From: JBHEKP01 sp041859375
GTDB taxonomy: Bacteria > Hydrogenedentota > Hydrogenedentia > Hydrogenedentales > CAITNO01
DNA length: 36,371 bases
Reading direction: 5' to 3'
Assembly (NCBI GenBank): GCA_041859375.1
Contig: JBHEKP010000330.1
Span: 1-36,371, forward strand
The first letter of the stretch is position 1. Every line of letters starts with the position of its first letter. Position numbers and translations under genes: made by a program. Positions 8,801 to 15,783 of the stretch are shown here, in pieces. Under the pieces are notes generated by a model. The model was not told where the DNA came from. It did not search any database and was given only the letters and a program-made list of their open reading frames with translations.

Positions 8801-10955
8801 CGGGGGAGGCTCGGCGGGTTCTACGGGGGTCTATTACACCTCCTTTGCCGGGTGCTGGCCCACCTACATCACCGGCGGCGCAGGCGGCGCGGGCACGCGG
8901 GGGGGGGCCGGAGGTGTGGGCGGCACAGGCGGCAGCAGCGGTGCCTCCGGAGGCGGCGGAAACGGGGGACTGGGAACCCCCGGCATGGTGAAACTGCATG
9001 CCTCTGTCATTCAGGCTCAGTCAGGTAATGTTTTGTGCAACAACCACACGGGCGACACCTCGGACAACCTGCGCGGGCGCGCCACTTTCATCAGCAACAT
9101 GGCGGCGGTGCCCCAGCCCTCCTATTCCGACAACATCACCCCGGGCTCAACAAACAACGACCTTCTCCTGAAAGCCACGGCTCCTTATTCCCCAACACTT
9201 CAAACACCGCTCATACCGCAATTGGAAAACGGCGCCGACACGGGCGGCCTGGCCCTTCCAATATTCTGGAACCAGTCCCAGGCGGCATCACCCGGTGTTG
9301 ATCTGCTGGAAATGGTGCGGCTTTCCGGAGCCAACTCACCCTTTGCCGGATTCGACCAGCTTTTTCTGGTGAACAACGGCGGGGCGGACGCCGAAGGCGT
9401 GGTGCTCACTGTGCAGGGCCATGCCCCCCACACCATCGGAACCATTCAGGACGGACGCATCTGGACCACAACAGTCCCAGCCGGAGTTCCTGTGTCCTTT
9501 ACCGTTGCCATGGAGGTTGCCATTCCGGAAGGGGACCAAATTCTCTATTCCGGCCAACCCCTCAACCTCACGGCGGCTATCACGGGCGGGGTGGGCGAAA
9601 AAACATGCCAATGGTCCCGAAATGGCGTGGTAATACAGACGGGAGCCTCCACATCCCTTGTCATACCTGCCCTCTCCGTCACCGACACCGGGTTGTATTT
9701 AGTTTCCGTCACCGATGAAATCAGCCAGACTGTCACTTCGGAAACGGTGGATATTGCCGTGGCGGCTCCCCTGAATGTCACGGTCGCCCCTCAAAACGCA
9801 TCGGTGATCACCGGTGGAAACCATGTCTTTACCGTTGCGGCCTCCGGCGGGCATGGTTCACTGGTGTACGACTGGCGCAGGAACAGTGTCAGTCTGGGCG
9901 CGCCAAGCCATCCCTTCCTGACCATCTCCTCCGCGTCAGCCGCTGACGAGGGAACGTATGACGTGGTTATTTCCGATGCGGTTGGCATGCCTCCAAACGG
10001 ACAGGTGACCACCCCCTCCGGAGGCGCGCTGCTGACCGTCACCAACCCGCTTGTGGTTTCCGGTCCCACCCCTGTCTCGGCCTATACCGACACGGCGCAA
10101 GCCATTTTTACCGTATCCGTATCCGGGGGTGTTCCGGAATACCAGCATGAGTGGCGCAAAAACGGGGTCGCGCTACCCCCCGGGGAGCAGCCGGGCGGCC
10201 CGGCGCTCACGCTCTCCGCACCGCTTGCCGGGAAGGCGGGGGATTATGACTGTGTGGTGAGGGATTCCGGCGCTCCTGTCACATCCCTGCCCTCCAACAC
10301 GGCGGCACTCACGGTGCACGGGCACCTCTCCATCCTGGCCCATCCGCAGGGTGGAACCCATCCCATCGGTGATTCCGTGACCTTGTCGGTGATAGCCACC
10401 GGCGGCATCCCGCAGGTTGATTTCCTGTGGCGCAAAAACGGAACCGCGCTGCCCGTGGAGAGACAGCCTTTCGGGCCGATGCTCCTCCTCACAAACATCC
10501 AAAACGCTGATGCGGGCGACTATGACGTCCTGCTGCGCGACGCGGGCGGCGAGGAGGCCGTCTCACAGGCGGCAACAATCGCAATAGGCGCCGTGGAGCC
10601 CCTGCAAATCACGGGACAACCGCAGGGGGGAACCGTAACGGCGGGGGATTCATTCACCTTCACCGTCCAAACCGAAGGAGGCAGCGGGACCGTCCATTAC
10701 CAGTGGAAGTTTGACAACGGGCAAAAAGCCGCGGTGAACATCGGCGGCGACGGGAATGCCCTGGAACTGGTTGACGTGCAGACGGACGACTCCGGCGCCT
10801 ACTGGGTGGAAATAACGGACAACATCGGCACAACCGTTTCCAATCAGGCGGTGCTGACTGTGAACGAAACCGCCATACCGGCGTCTTCGGCGGGTTTGCT
10901 TGCCCTGCTTGCGCTGGCCGTGGCCGTGGCGGGCGCGGGACGCGCCCGAAAATAA
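5841..10955 (+). CDS. Giant secreted SGNH-hydrolase / Ig-like / glycine-rich protein with C-terminal sorting tail (1704 aa)
   Basis: A signal peptide (about residues 1-38) leads into an SGNH/GDSL hydrolase domain with all key residues: GDSW (Ser47), SGND (Gly133, Asn134) and DPIH (Asp310, His313). Two bacterial Ig-like domains follow (TFTENV near 360, TFSENV near 480). A glycine-rich block spans about residues 665-1050, then five Ig-like repeats of about 90 residues, each with a D-x-G-x-Y turn (near 1281, 1369, 1466, 1557, 1651). The C-terminus has a short Pro/Ala-Ser motif, a hydrophobic helix and a basic RARK end, like PEP-CTERM-type sorting signals. It probably works as an esterase or deacetylase attached to or exported across the surface. 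ATG at 5841 has GGAG (5829-5832) 8 nt upstream. A FadR-type operator lies in its leader. The gene contains a (GGC)9 and a G9 run. Confidence 0.85.
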   Translation: MLFKRFTPHHTTQINHVTRLALIVLAVLLLPLLPAHGAKRILLVGDSWTQWPYDMGSFQAALNHNFGAGVYEVEGEYTALGGSTAKGWAENFVPDEGTFPSPPGHSNMAALNRITWCLNQYPTIDIIHLCISGNDMWSWRANWTAEQENTLFAEIAGNVRSVIQWIRTNHPRVKICLSDYDYLNITETCTWGMQEYSDTSVLFAASLGFTVNVFDIWQNKANNQVLNGFFSRFTPAKLAVSREFDRCGFVQNWGNIQWRAGYTNSLGQVFAAQTVPFPGIAPDYSPMPGGDISYGTPSLYMNAFEGTKRDPIHLSNQGYRLLFDNCIMQYYAGWLTDTTAPLVQSVTLASPNPTAAGSVSYLVTFTENVRGVDAGDFALSGTASTGAAISSVAGADNSPTRTVTVDISACPDGTLRLDFIDNGSVYDANWNAIGGEGAGNGNHLSGPSYLIDRGAPTATVSAGVPEPTELTATPFTVTFSENVSGFSASDVVLTLKSGNGSAQVSNFSGSGGAYTFTVLVERTETITVEVKIPAGAAVDQAGYPTPEAKYLDGADDAYQFDFNSGPGQPGNLYASSGLLGDLTLAPGAVVTINTGNTPPTFVVGANPPLLGKVFATNGGNVAKFEFGEVDVAAGVAVNVTGARPLVIAASGDMRWNTSVDVSGNLSGRAGGGVGGAGGAGGLSAAGGNGGTGAGAGGAQVSGGSGSPNKTTDLGNGIGNGASGTGRASGSQGASGTIGTQGNGGSSGFQGFTGFASMGTAGTGGGGGGHGTPQSVNNGGSGASASGGAGNGGTFTIIPINGGTGGGGGAATQDGVNGGNGSSGANGLDGSNGSTGNNASFTSDASSLLIAAGNGGGGGGGGGSGAGGQGGGQAGGGSSGASGGGGGLGYTTHIAQCNTPGDGPGGAGGHGGAGGAGGAGGRGGNSPAGGNGGSGGNGGGAVALAARGLLTFGGTVDISAQAPASGGLPSTGLAGNAGTNPGNNWSAGGGGSAGSTGVYYTSFAGCWPTYITGGAGGAGTRGGAGGVGGTGGSSGASGGGGNGGLGTPGMVKLHASVIQAQSGNVLCNNHTGDTSDNLRGRATFISNMAAVPQPSYSDNITPGSTNNDLLLKATAPYSPTLQTPLIPQLENGADTGGLALPIFWNQSQAASPGVDLLEMVRLSGANSPFAGFDQLFLVNNGGADAEGVVLTVQGHAPHTIGTIQDGRIWTTTVPAGVPVSFTVAMEVAIPEGDQILYSGQPLNLTAAITGGVGEKTCQWSRNGVVIQTGASTSLVIPALSVTDTGLYLVSVTDEISQTVTSETVDIAVAAPLNVTVAPQNASVITGGNHVFTVAASGGHGSLVYDWRRNSVSLGAPSHPFLTISSASAADEGTYDVVISDAVGMPPNGQVTTPSGGALLTVTNPLVVSGPTPVSAYTDTAQAIFTVSVSGGVPEYQHEWRKNGVALPPGEQPGGPALTLSAPLAGKAGDYDCVVRDSGAPVTSLPSNTAALTVHGHLSILAHPQGGTHPIGDSVTLSVIATGGIPQVDFLWRKNGTALPVERQPFGPMLLLTNIQNADAGDYDVLLRDAGGEEAVSQAATIAIGAVEPLQITGQPQGGTVTAGDSFTFTVQTEGGSGTVHYQWKFDNGQKAAVNIGGDGNALELVDVQTDDSGAYWVEITDNIGTTVSNQAVLTVNETAIPASSAGLLALLALAVAVAGAGRARK
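8400..8426 (+). repeat. (GGC)9 trinucleotide repeat
   Basis: Nine consecutive GGC codons encode polyglycine in the glycine-rich block of the giant protein. Changes in unit number would alter length without shifting the frame. Confidence 0.9.
8899..8907 (+). repeat. G9 homopolymer inside the giant surface protein gene
   Basis: Nine consecutive Gs lie near codon 1020. A one-base slip would remove the C-terminal Ig repeats and membrane tail. Confidence 0.9.
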
Positions 10956-10958
10956 GCG

Positions 10959-12194
10959 TCAACCCAACTGGCAAACCATGCCATCGAAAACCTCCCGGAC
11001 GGGAATGTTTTCCATGCATGCGTTGCGGGTGCATGTTGACACCCTGTTGTTGTAGGCGTTGAAGCAGGGGCTGCACGCGGTGGGCCTGTAATACACCGTG
11101 GCATTCGGTGTCAGCGGACGGAACAGAACGGGAGTCTCCGGTCCAAACAAAACATGCGCATGGCAGTCCGTCAGGGCCGCAAAATGGGCCGGGCCGCTGT
11201 CGGAACCGACAATGGCCTCCGCCATGCCGCAAAGCACCACCAGCTCCCGCAGGGAAAGCCGCCCCGCCAGGTTGAACACACGGTTTTTGTCCAGGCGTTG
11301 GCAAAACGCCGCGGCGGCCTCAGCCTCGCACTTCAACCCGATTACGAGGACAAGCACGTCCCCATAACGGTCCAAAAGCATCCCCGCCAGCTCCTCATAC
11401 GCCTCCACAGGCCACTTTCGGACCGGAAGTTCATCGGCAAATTTCGGGTTGAACAAAACCAGCCGCCTGTCCGCAAACGCGCCTTCCGGGAAGCCGGGCA
11501 GTCCGGCAAGCAGACATTGCACTTTATGGGTCTCCTCGGGCGGCGGCTGGAACCGCGGGGGACGCCGTGATTCCAAAACACGCTCCGCGGGGGCCTTCAG
11601 CATGGGGGGGGAACAGTCATGCTCCCAAGCGGCCCGCGCCATGGAAAGATACAATTCGGCGGTTGACAGGTAGGGGGAAAACTGGATGCGGTGGGTCATC
11701 AAGTCACCCCGGTACACCCCCTCCCCGGCGAAACGGTGAAGCCCCACCCGGATGCGCGCCCCGGTCATCACCGCAAGCAGCGCGGTGAAACGCGCAAAAA
11801 ATTCCAAATCAACTGTGGTGTCTATCTGAAGACTTCGCGCCCTCCACAAAAAGCGCAGCATGTCAATGACAAACACCGCCAGCCCCGAATCCCGGATGGT
11901 CAGCACATTGCCGCTGGGAATGATCCCCAAAAGATCAACGATTTCCCGGTTTCTTTGAAACACCATCACATGCACGTTTTCAGCACCCAGCCTGGCGGCC
12001 GCCTCCTCAAAGGCGGGAACCGCCAGCACCGTGGCACCCTGTTCGGCGGGCTTCAAAAAAAGGATCTTTCTGGGCGGCTCCTTGGAGTCCCCGAAGGCGG
12101 CGACGGCGTGCGCCATGCGCAGTAGCAGGGAGACGGCAAAACAGCAGGGAACCCCGATTATCCGGTCTATCCAGCGGACAAGCGATGTGTTCAT
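10959..12194 (-). CDS. Glycosyltransferase family 9 (heptosyltransferase-like), 411 aa
   Basis: After an N-terminal hydrophobic/amphipathic segment, KILFLKPAEQGATVLAVPAF starts the first GT-B Rossmann domain of ADP-heptose:LPS heptosyltransferase-like enzymes. The second domain has the GSDSGPAHFAALT motif of GT9, followed by LFGPETP. The C-terminus carries a cysteine cluster (CSPC, then CTRNACM) seen in many GT9 proteins outside the Enterobacteria. It should add heptose or a related sugar to a lipid-linked or core glycan at the inner face of the membrane. Its ATG follows the upstream gene's TAG after one base, so the two are translationally coupled and form an operon; no separate strong ribosome binding site is visible. 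It converges on the giant protein gene with 3 nt between stops. A G8 run lies at 11604-11611 (C8 in the coding strand). Confidence 0.88.
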   Translation of the reverse strand: MNTSLVRWIDRIIGVPCCFAVSLLLRMAHAVAAFGDSKEPPRKILFLKPAEQGATVLAVPAFEEAAARLGAENVHVMVFQRNREIVDLLGIIPSGNVLTIRDSGLAVFVIDMLRFLWRARSLQIDTTVDLEFFARFTALLAVMTGARIRVGLHRFAGEGVYRGDLMTHRIQFSPYLSTAELYLSMARAAWEHDCSPPMLKAPAERVLESRRPPRFQPPPEETHKVQCLLAGLPGFPEGAFADRRLVLFNPKFADELPVRKWPVEAYEELAGMLLDRYGDVLVLVIGLKCEAEAAAAFCQRLDKNRVFNLAGRLSLRELVVLCGMAEAIVGSDSGPAHFAALTDCHAHVLFGPETPVLFRPLTPNATVYYRPTACSPCFNAYNNRVSTCTRNACMENIPVREVFDGMVCQLG

Positions 12195-12195
12195 G

Positions 12196-13719
12196 CTACG
12201 ATTCGCGCCCTGTTTCCTGTTGCTGGGGCTGGATCACAATCAATCCCCATTTCTTGTTCAGGTTTTCCACCCTGTAAACGCGGGAATCCATCTGGTCTTT
12301 TATTTTGTCAAGGGTCTTGTGCCGGACAAGAACCAGTTGTGTTCGTCCCGTGCGGGCCGTTTTCAGCACTTCCTGCGTGTCGGCAAGATGCACGGGGGCC
12401 ACAATTTTTCCGTCCATGTAAAACTGTAGCCCGTAAAGCGGGTTGTCCTGCTTGAGCACATAGTAATCCGCGTCCGGGTGCTGTTTCACATGGGGCCTCA
12501 AATCCCTTTCCAGAAAGGCCATGTTGTTTTCGCTGGGCACATATGCCGCGGTCATTTTTACCGCAAGAAGAAGAACAAAGACAACCACCGCCGTGTTCCG
12601 CAGCGTCCCCGCACTGAGCGCGCCCCTTCCAACCAGGTGGGACAGTCCCGCACCAACGGCCAACGCCAGGGGGGCAAAGAGCGGAAGCATGTACAGGGGA
12701 AGCCGCGAGGCGCTCAGGCAAAAAATCACCAGGGGAATGAGGACGGCGGACACCACGTACAGCCATTCCGCAGGATGGTCCCATTGGGTGATTTTTCGCC
12801 ACTTTCCGGACGGCCAAGGAATATGTTTTCGGCGCAGCAGAATAAACACCGTCCACGGCACAAGCCCGAACAAAAGCACCGGCCCGTAAACAACCAGGGG
12901 TTTGTAGAATTCGGGGTTGCGGTTGAACTCCCCGTACAGGTTCCTGCCAACAATCTCATCAAAAAACCAGTATCTGAGAAGATCCTGATGGATAAACGCT
13001 TTGGCGGCATACCAGGACAGGCCTGTGACCAAAAAAACCAGCACCCCCAACGGGTTCAGCACATGGGGGGGATGCTCGCCGCGGCGGCGCAGGTACACAT
13101 GGGTAATCACGGCGGGAACCAGGGGAATGAGGGCCAGAGGGCCTTTGGTAAGAAAACCCATCCCCATGGCCACCCACATGAGCACCATCCACCATCCCCG
13201 CCCCGACCTGAGCGCCTTCCAAAAGAAGAGCATGGCCAAAACCACCCATAACTGGAGATAGGTGTCGGTGGAAAGATTTCCCGCCGCCATCTGTGTGAAC
13301 GGACTCAGCCCGTAAACAAGCGTGCAATAGGGTGCGGCGGCGGCCCCCCACACCTGCAGGGAAAGGAAATACACAGCGACAACCGTCACACTAAACGCGA
13401 CTGCCAGCCCGAAGCGGGCACCCCATGTGTTCACGCCCAGAATCCTGTATCCGGCGGCGGTGGCGTAGTAAACAAAGGGCGGTTTTGTCCAATGGTGGTG
13501 GCCGTTGAGCAACGGCTCATCGAGGCTTCCCTGTTCCATGCTCTGGCGGGCGCACTCCGCATAACGCCCCTCGGTGGACTCATACAGTCCCCGGCTCCCC
13601 TGAAAGGCAAAGGCCACGATAATGGCCGCCAAAACCGCCAGCAACACCATTTTTTTGCCCTGGGCAGAATTGGCCGGCGCGTCTTCCGCACACTTTGATT
13701 CGGATTTGGCTGAATCCAT
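12196..13719 (-). CDS. ArnT/PMT-like lipid-linked glycosyltransferase (GT83/GT39 type), 507 aa
   Basis: The first periplasmic loop holds LYESTEGRYAECAR and HHHWTKPPFVYY, the signatures of ArnT-like and PMT_2 family GT-C glycosyltransferases; the acidic residues in ESTEGR are the expected catalytic/metal site. About eleven to twelve hydrophobic segments span residues 25-430, followed by a soluble C-terminal domain of about 85 residues. Such enzymes move a sugar from an undecaprenyl-phosphate carrier to lipid A or a protein in the periplasm. The gene is first in a two-gene operon with the GT9 gene, and they probably modify the same envelope glycan. ATG at 13719 lacks a strong ribosome binding site. 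Acceptor and donor sugar are not determinable from sequence. Confidence 0.88.
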   Translation of the reverse strand: MDSAKSESKCAEDAPANSAQGKKMVLLAVLAAIIVAFAFQGSRGLYESTEGRYAECARQSMEQGSLDEPLLNGHHHWTKPPFVYYATAAGYRILGVNTWGARFGLAVAFSVTVVAVYFLSLQVWGAAAAPYCTLVYGLSPFTQMAAGNLSTDTYLQLWVVLAMLFFWKALRSGRGWWMVLMWVAMGMGFLTKGPLALIPLVPAVITHVYLRRRGEHPPHVLNPLGVLVFLVTGLSWYAAKAFIHQDLLRYWFFDEIVGRNLYGEFNRNPEFYKPLVVYGPVLLFGLVPWTVFILLRRKHIPWPSGKWRKITQWDHPAEWLYVVSAVLIPLVIFCLSASRLPLYMLPLFAPLALAVGAGLSHLVGRGALSAGTLRNTAVVVFVLLLAVKMTAAYVPSENNMAFLERDLRPHVKQHPDADYYVLKQDNPLYGLQFYMDGKIVAPVHLADTQEVLKTARTGRTQLVLVRHKTLDKIKDQMDSRVYRVENLNKKWGLIVIQPQQQETGRES

Positions 13720-13793
13720 GCTTTATATCCAAGGCGCTTCCGCCCGGCAGGGCAAACGCAACCGATTTTTATCGTCCACATCCCCATGATTCA

Positions 13794-13821
13794 GGGGGAA
13801 GTATTATGCATTATTTCCCCC
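13794..13821. repeat. Inverted repeat in the divergent glycosyltransferase promoter region
   Basis: GGGGGAA (13794-13800) and TTCCCCC (13815-13821) flank 14 AT-rich bases including ATGCAT. Neither flanking gene reads into it, so a terminator role is unlikely; an operator or cruciform is possible. Confidence 0.5.
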
Positions 13822-13848
13822 TTTTACGGGTAATTTCCCAAATTTCCG

Positions 13849-13857
13849 TGCTATAAT
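13849..13857 (+). promoter_or_regulatory. Extended -10 promoter of the GT2 gene at 13898
   Basis: TGC directly precedes a perfect TATAAT (13852-13857), an extended -10 element that does not need a good -35. Transcription would start near 13864, leaving a leader of about 34 nt. Confidence 0.65.
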
Positions 13858-13897
13858 CGCCGTTGTCGCGCATCAAACCAACCAGGAACACGGTCCA

Positions 13898-14752
13898 ATG
13901 GGTGAAGTGACGCCTTCCGCCTCGATAATCATCGCCGCATACAACCGTTTTGATGATTTGCGGGAATGCCTTGACTCACCCGAGTTGAAAAACCTGGACC
14001 CGGCTTTGGCCGAAATCATTGTTGTGGATGATGCATCCACAGACGGGACACCGGACGCACTGGGTCCCCTTTATCCAAACATCACCCTTCTTTCAACCCG
14101 GCATAATGTCGGTCCCGGACAGGCGAGGAATCTGGCCGCACAACACAGCCGGGGGAATACCTTGGTATTTCTGGATTCGGACGCCGTGCCCGAACCGGGT
14201 TGGTTGAAGGCGCTATTGGCCAACGATGATGGGAAAACACTCCTTGTCGGCAGGGTTGTGGACTATACAACCGGAGAGGTGCAATACGGCCCAAGACGGG
14301 CCACCTTCCTGGGAAAAAGTTTGCGTTGCCCCGTTTCTTGGGCCAACACGGGCGGGGCGGGCAACATGGCCCTGCCCAAGTCCCTCTTTGAGGAGGTGGG
14401 CGGTTTTGACCCGGAACTCTCCAACTGCTTTGAGGACAGTTACTTGTGTATCCGTATTAAACGCAGGGGGGGGGGATTCAACTATGTGCCCTCCGCAGTG
14501 ATTCGTCATAAGGGGGATGTCCATAAACACGGGCATGAGATTTATTTGCAAGAACACAACAGCACGTATGGCATGCTGAAAATCTATAAAAACGCCCCGG
14601 CAAAACGCGCTTTATTTTCTTTATTCAATGGAATATGGATGTTTTTTCGTTTTTATATATGGTTATTGTCGAAGAGGCCAAGTGATGCATGGCAGTTGTT
14701 GAATGGCTGGCGTGACGCCTATAAGCGCTTCGAGCGGCACCGGACAACTTAA
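13898..14752 (+). CDS. GT2 family glycosyltransferase with internal G10 tract (284 aa)
   Basis: SIIIAAYNRFDDLRECL begins the GT-A fold, IIVVDDASTDGT is the nucleotide-sugar-binding segment, and VFLDSDAVP supplies the DxD-like metal motif. GNMALPKSLFEEVGGFDP and FEDSYLCIRI (ED motif) complete a GT2 domain of about 230 residues. The C-terminal 50 residues include an amphipathic/hydrophobic segment (FNGIWMFFRFYIWLL), suggesting membrane association. AGGA (13884-13887) lies 10 nt before the ATG, with an extended -10 promoter further up. A run of ten Gs at 14466-14475 sits at codons 190-193; the sequence given is in frame, but a slip would truncate the protein. The stop codon overlaps that of the converging GT2 gene by three bases. 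Sugar and acceptor are unknown. Confidence 0.88.
   Translation: MGEVTPSASIIIAAYNRFDDLRECLDSPELKNLDPALAEIIVVDDASTDGTPDALGPLYPNITLLSTRHNVGPGQARNLAAQHSRGNTLVFLDSDAVPEPGWLKALLANDDGKTLLVGRVVDYTTGEVQYGPRRATFLGKSLRCPVSWANTGGAGNMALPKSLFEEVGGFDPELSNCFEDSYLCIRIKRRGGGFNYVPSAVIRHKGDVHKHGHEIYLQEHNSTYGMLKIYKNAPAKRALFSLFNGIWMFFRFYIWLLSKRPSDAWQLLNGWRDAYKRFERHRTT
14466..14475 (+). repeat. G10 homopolymer within a glycosyltransferase gene
   Basis: Ten consecutive Gs encode Arg-Gly-Gly-Gly (AGG GGG GGG GGA). It is the longest homopolymer I found in the window. Confidence 0.95.
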
Positions 14753-15609
14753 AAAGAGCCCCTTGAACGCCGCCGGGCAATCGCCTCACGAATCAACCGG
14801 AACGGTTCAAGCAGCACCGCCCATGGTTGATACACCAAGCGGATGGGAATTTCATGGGCCTGAAACCGCTCATTGATGGCGGGCAGCACGACCGGCACCC
14901 CAAACCGCCTGAATCCAAAACGGCTTTGCTTTCCCGCATTCGCGTCATGGGAGCGCCATTCCCCAAGCACCTCCGGAAGTGAATACAGAGGCCCCTGCAC
15001 ACAAGCCTGGAAAACGATAAAGGTGTCCGGGCAGGCGCGCATGCACACAGGCAAGGGAAAAATTCCATCCAGCACATGCTTTTCGAAAAAAAGTCCTGAA
15101 GTGGGGGAAAAAATCAGAAACAGGTCATGGCGGATGGCTGTGTTCACCGTTTTGGCCGCCTTCCATTTTGCGGCGATATCCCCAGAAACCAACAATTCAG
15201 GGGTGCGTCCCCCCGGTCCATGCCCCATGGGATGCTGGTAAACCCCGCCGTCGGGGTGGTTGGCCGCAAAAGCGGCCATCCGGGCCAGCCGTTCCGGCTT
15301 CCACACATCATCACTGTCCAAAAAAGCCACGTATTTGCCCCCCGCAAGGGCAAATCCCGCATTCATTGCGGCCGCCTGACCGGAATTTTCCTGAAACACC
15401 GTTTTGACGGGAACAGGGGCGTCATGGACTGCGGCGGAAATGACCTCCCTGGAACGGTCGGAGGAGCCGTCATCCACGATGATCAGCTCCAAAGGCCGCC
15501 ACGTTTGCTGAAAAACGCTCTTTATCGCTTCCCAGACAAAGCCCTCATAGTTGTAGCTTGTGAGCACAACCGACACGAGCGGTTTGTTGTCCGTGGCTTC
15601 TTCCGTCAT
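14749..15609 (-). CDS. GT2 family glycosyltransferase (286 aa)
   Basis: LVSVVLTSYNYEGFVWEAIKS, LELIIVDDGSSDRS and YVAFLDSDDVW are the three consecutive hallmarks of the GT-A/GT2 fold, the last containing the metal-binding DxD. The rest is typical of bacterial GT2 enzymes that extend O-antigen or capsule-like glycans from nucleotide sugars in the cytoplasm. I chose ATG at 15609, with GGA 5 nt upstream; an in-frame TTG at 15642 would add 11 residues. The gene converges on the GT2 gene ending at 14752, their stop codons overlapping, and is divergent from the NtrC-type regulator. It does not look like a duplicate of its neighbour, because the sequences outside the motifs differ. Confidence 0.87.
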   Translation of the reverse strand: MTEEATDNKPLVSVVLTSYNYEGFVWEAIKSVFQQTWRPLELIIVDDGSSDRSREVISAAVHDAPVPVKTVFQENSGQAAAMNAGFALAGGKYVAFLDSDDVWKPERLARMAAFAANHPDGGVYQHPMGHGPGGRTPELLVSGDIAAKWKAAKTVNTAIRHDLFLIFSPTSGLFFEKHVLDGIFPLPVCMRACPDTFIVFQACVQGPLYSLPEVLGEWRSHDANAGKQSRFGFRRFGVPVVLPAINERFQAHEIPIRLVYQPWAVLLEPFRLIREAIARRRSRGSF

Positions 15610-15712
15610 TACCGTCCATTCATTCCAGTGATGTTCATCCAAGTGTGCGCATGGTTATTTTACAAATGCCGCATCCAAAAAGAAACGGAATCACCAAACA
15701 ATTTCTGGGGGA

Positions 15713-15742
15713 TTGGGGAAAGCCCCGCTTATTTTGTACAAT
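15713..15742 (+). promoter_or_regulatory. Possible promoter of the NtrC-type regulator
   Basis: TTGGGG (15713-15718) and TACAAT (15737-15742) are 18 nt apart, about 40 nt before the chosen ATG. The -10 is good and the -35 is moderate. Confidence 0.4.
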
Positions 15743-15783
15743 ACAGCCGTTTTTCACAGATTGCGAGAATGGAATCCGAGCGA

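Noticed and set aside
15127..15783. Long open frame upstream of the NtrC-type regulator in the same reading frame
   Set aside because: It is antisense to the GT2 gene at 14749-15609, and the receiver domain starts cleanly at 15784, so it is not an N-terminal domain.
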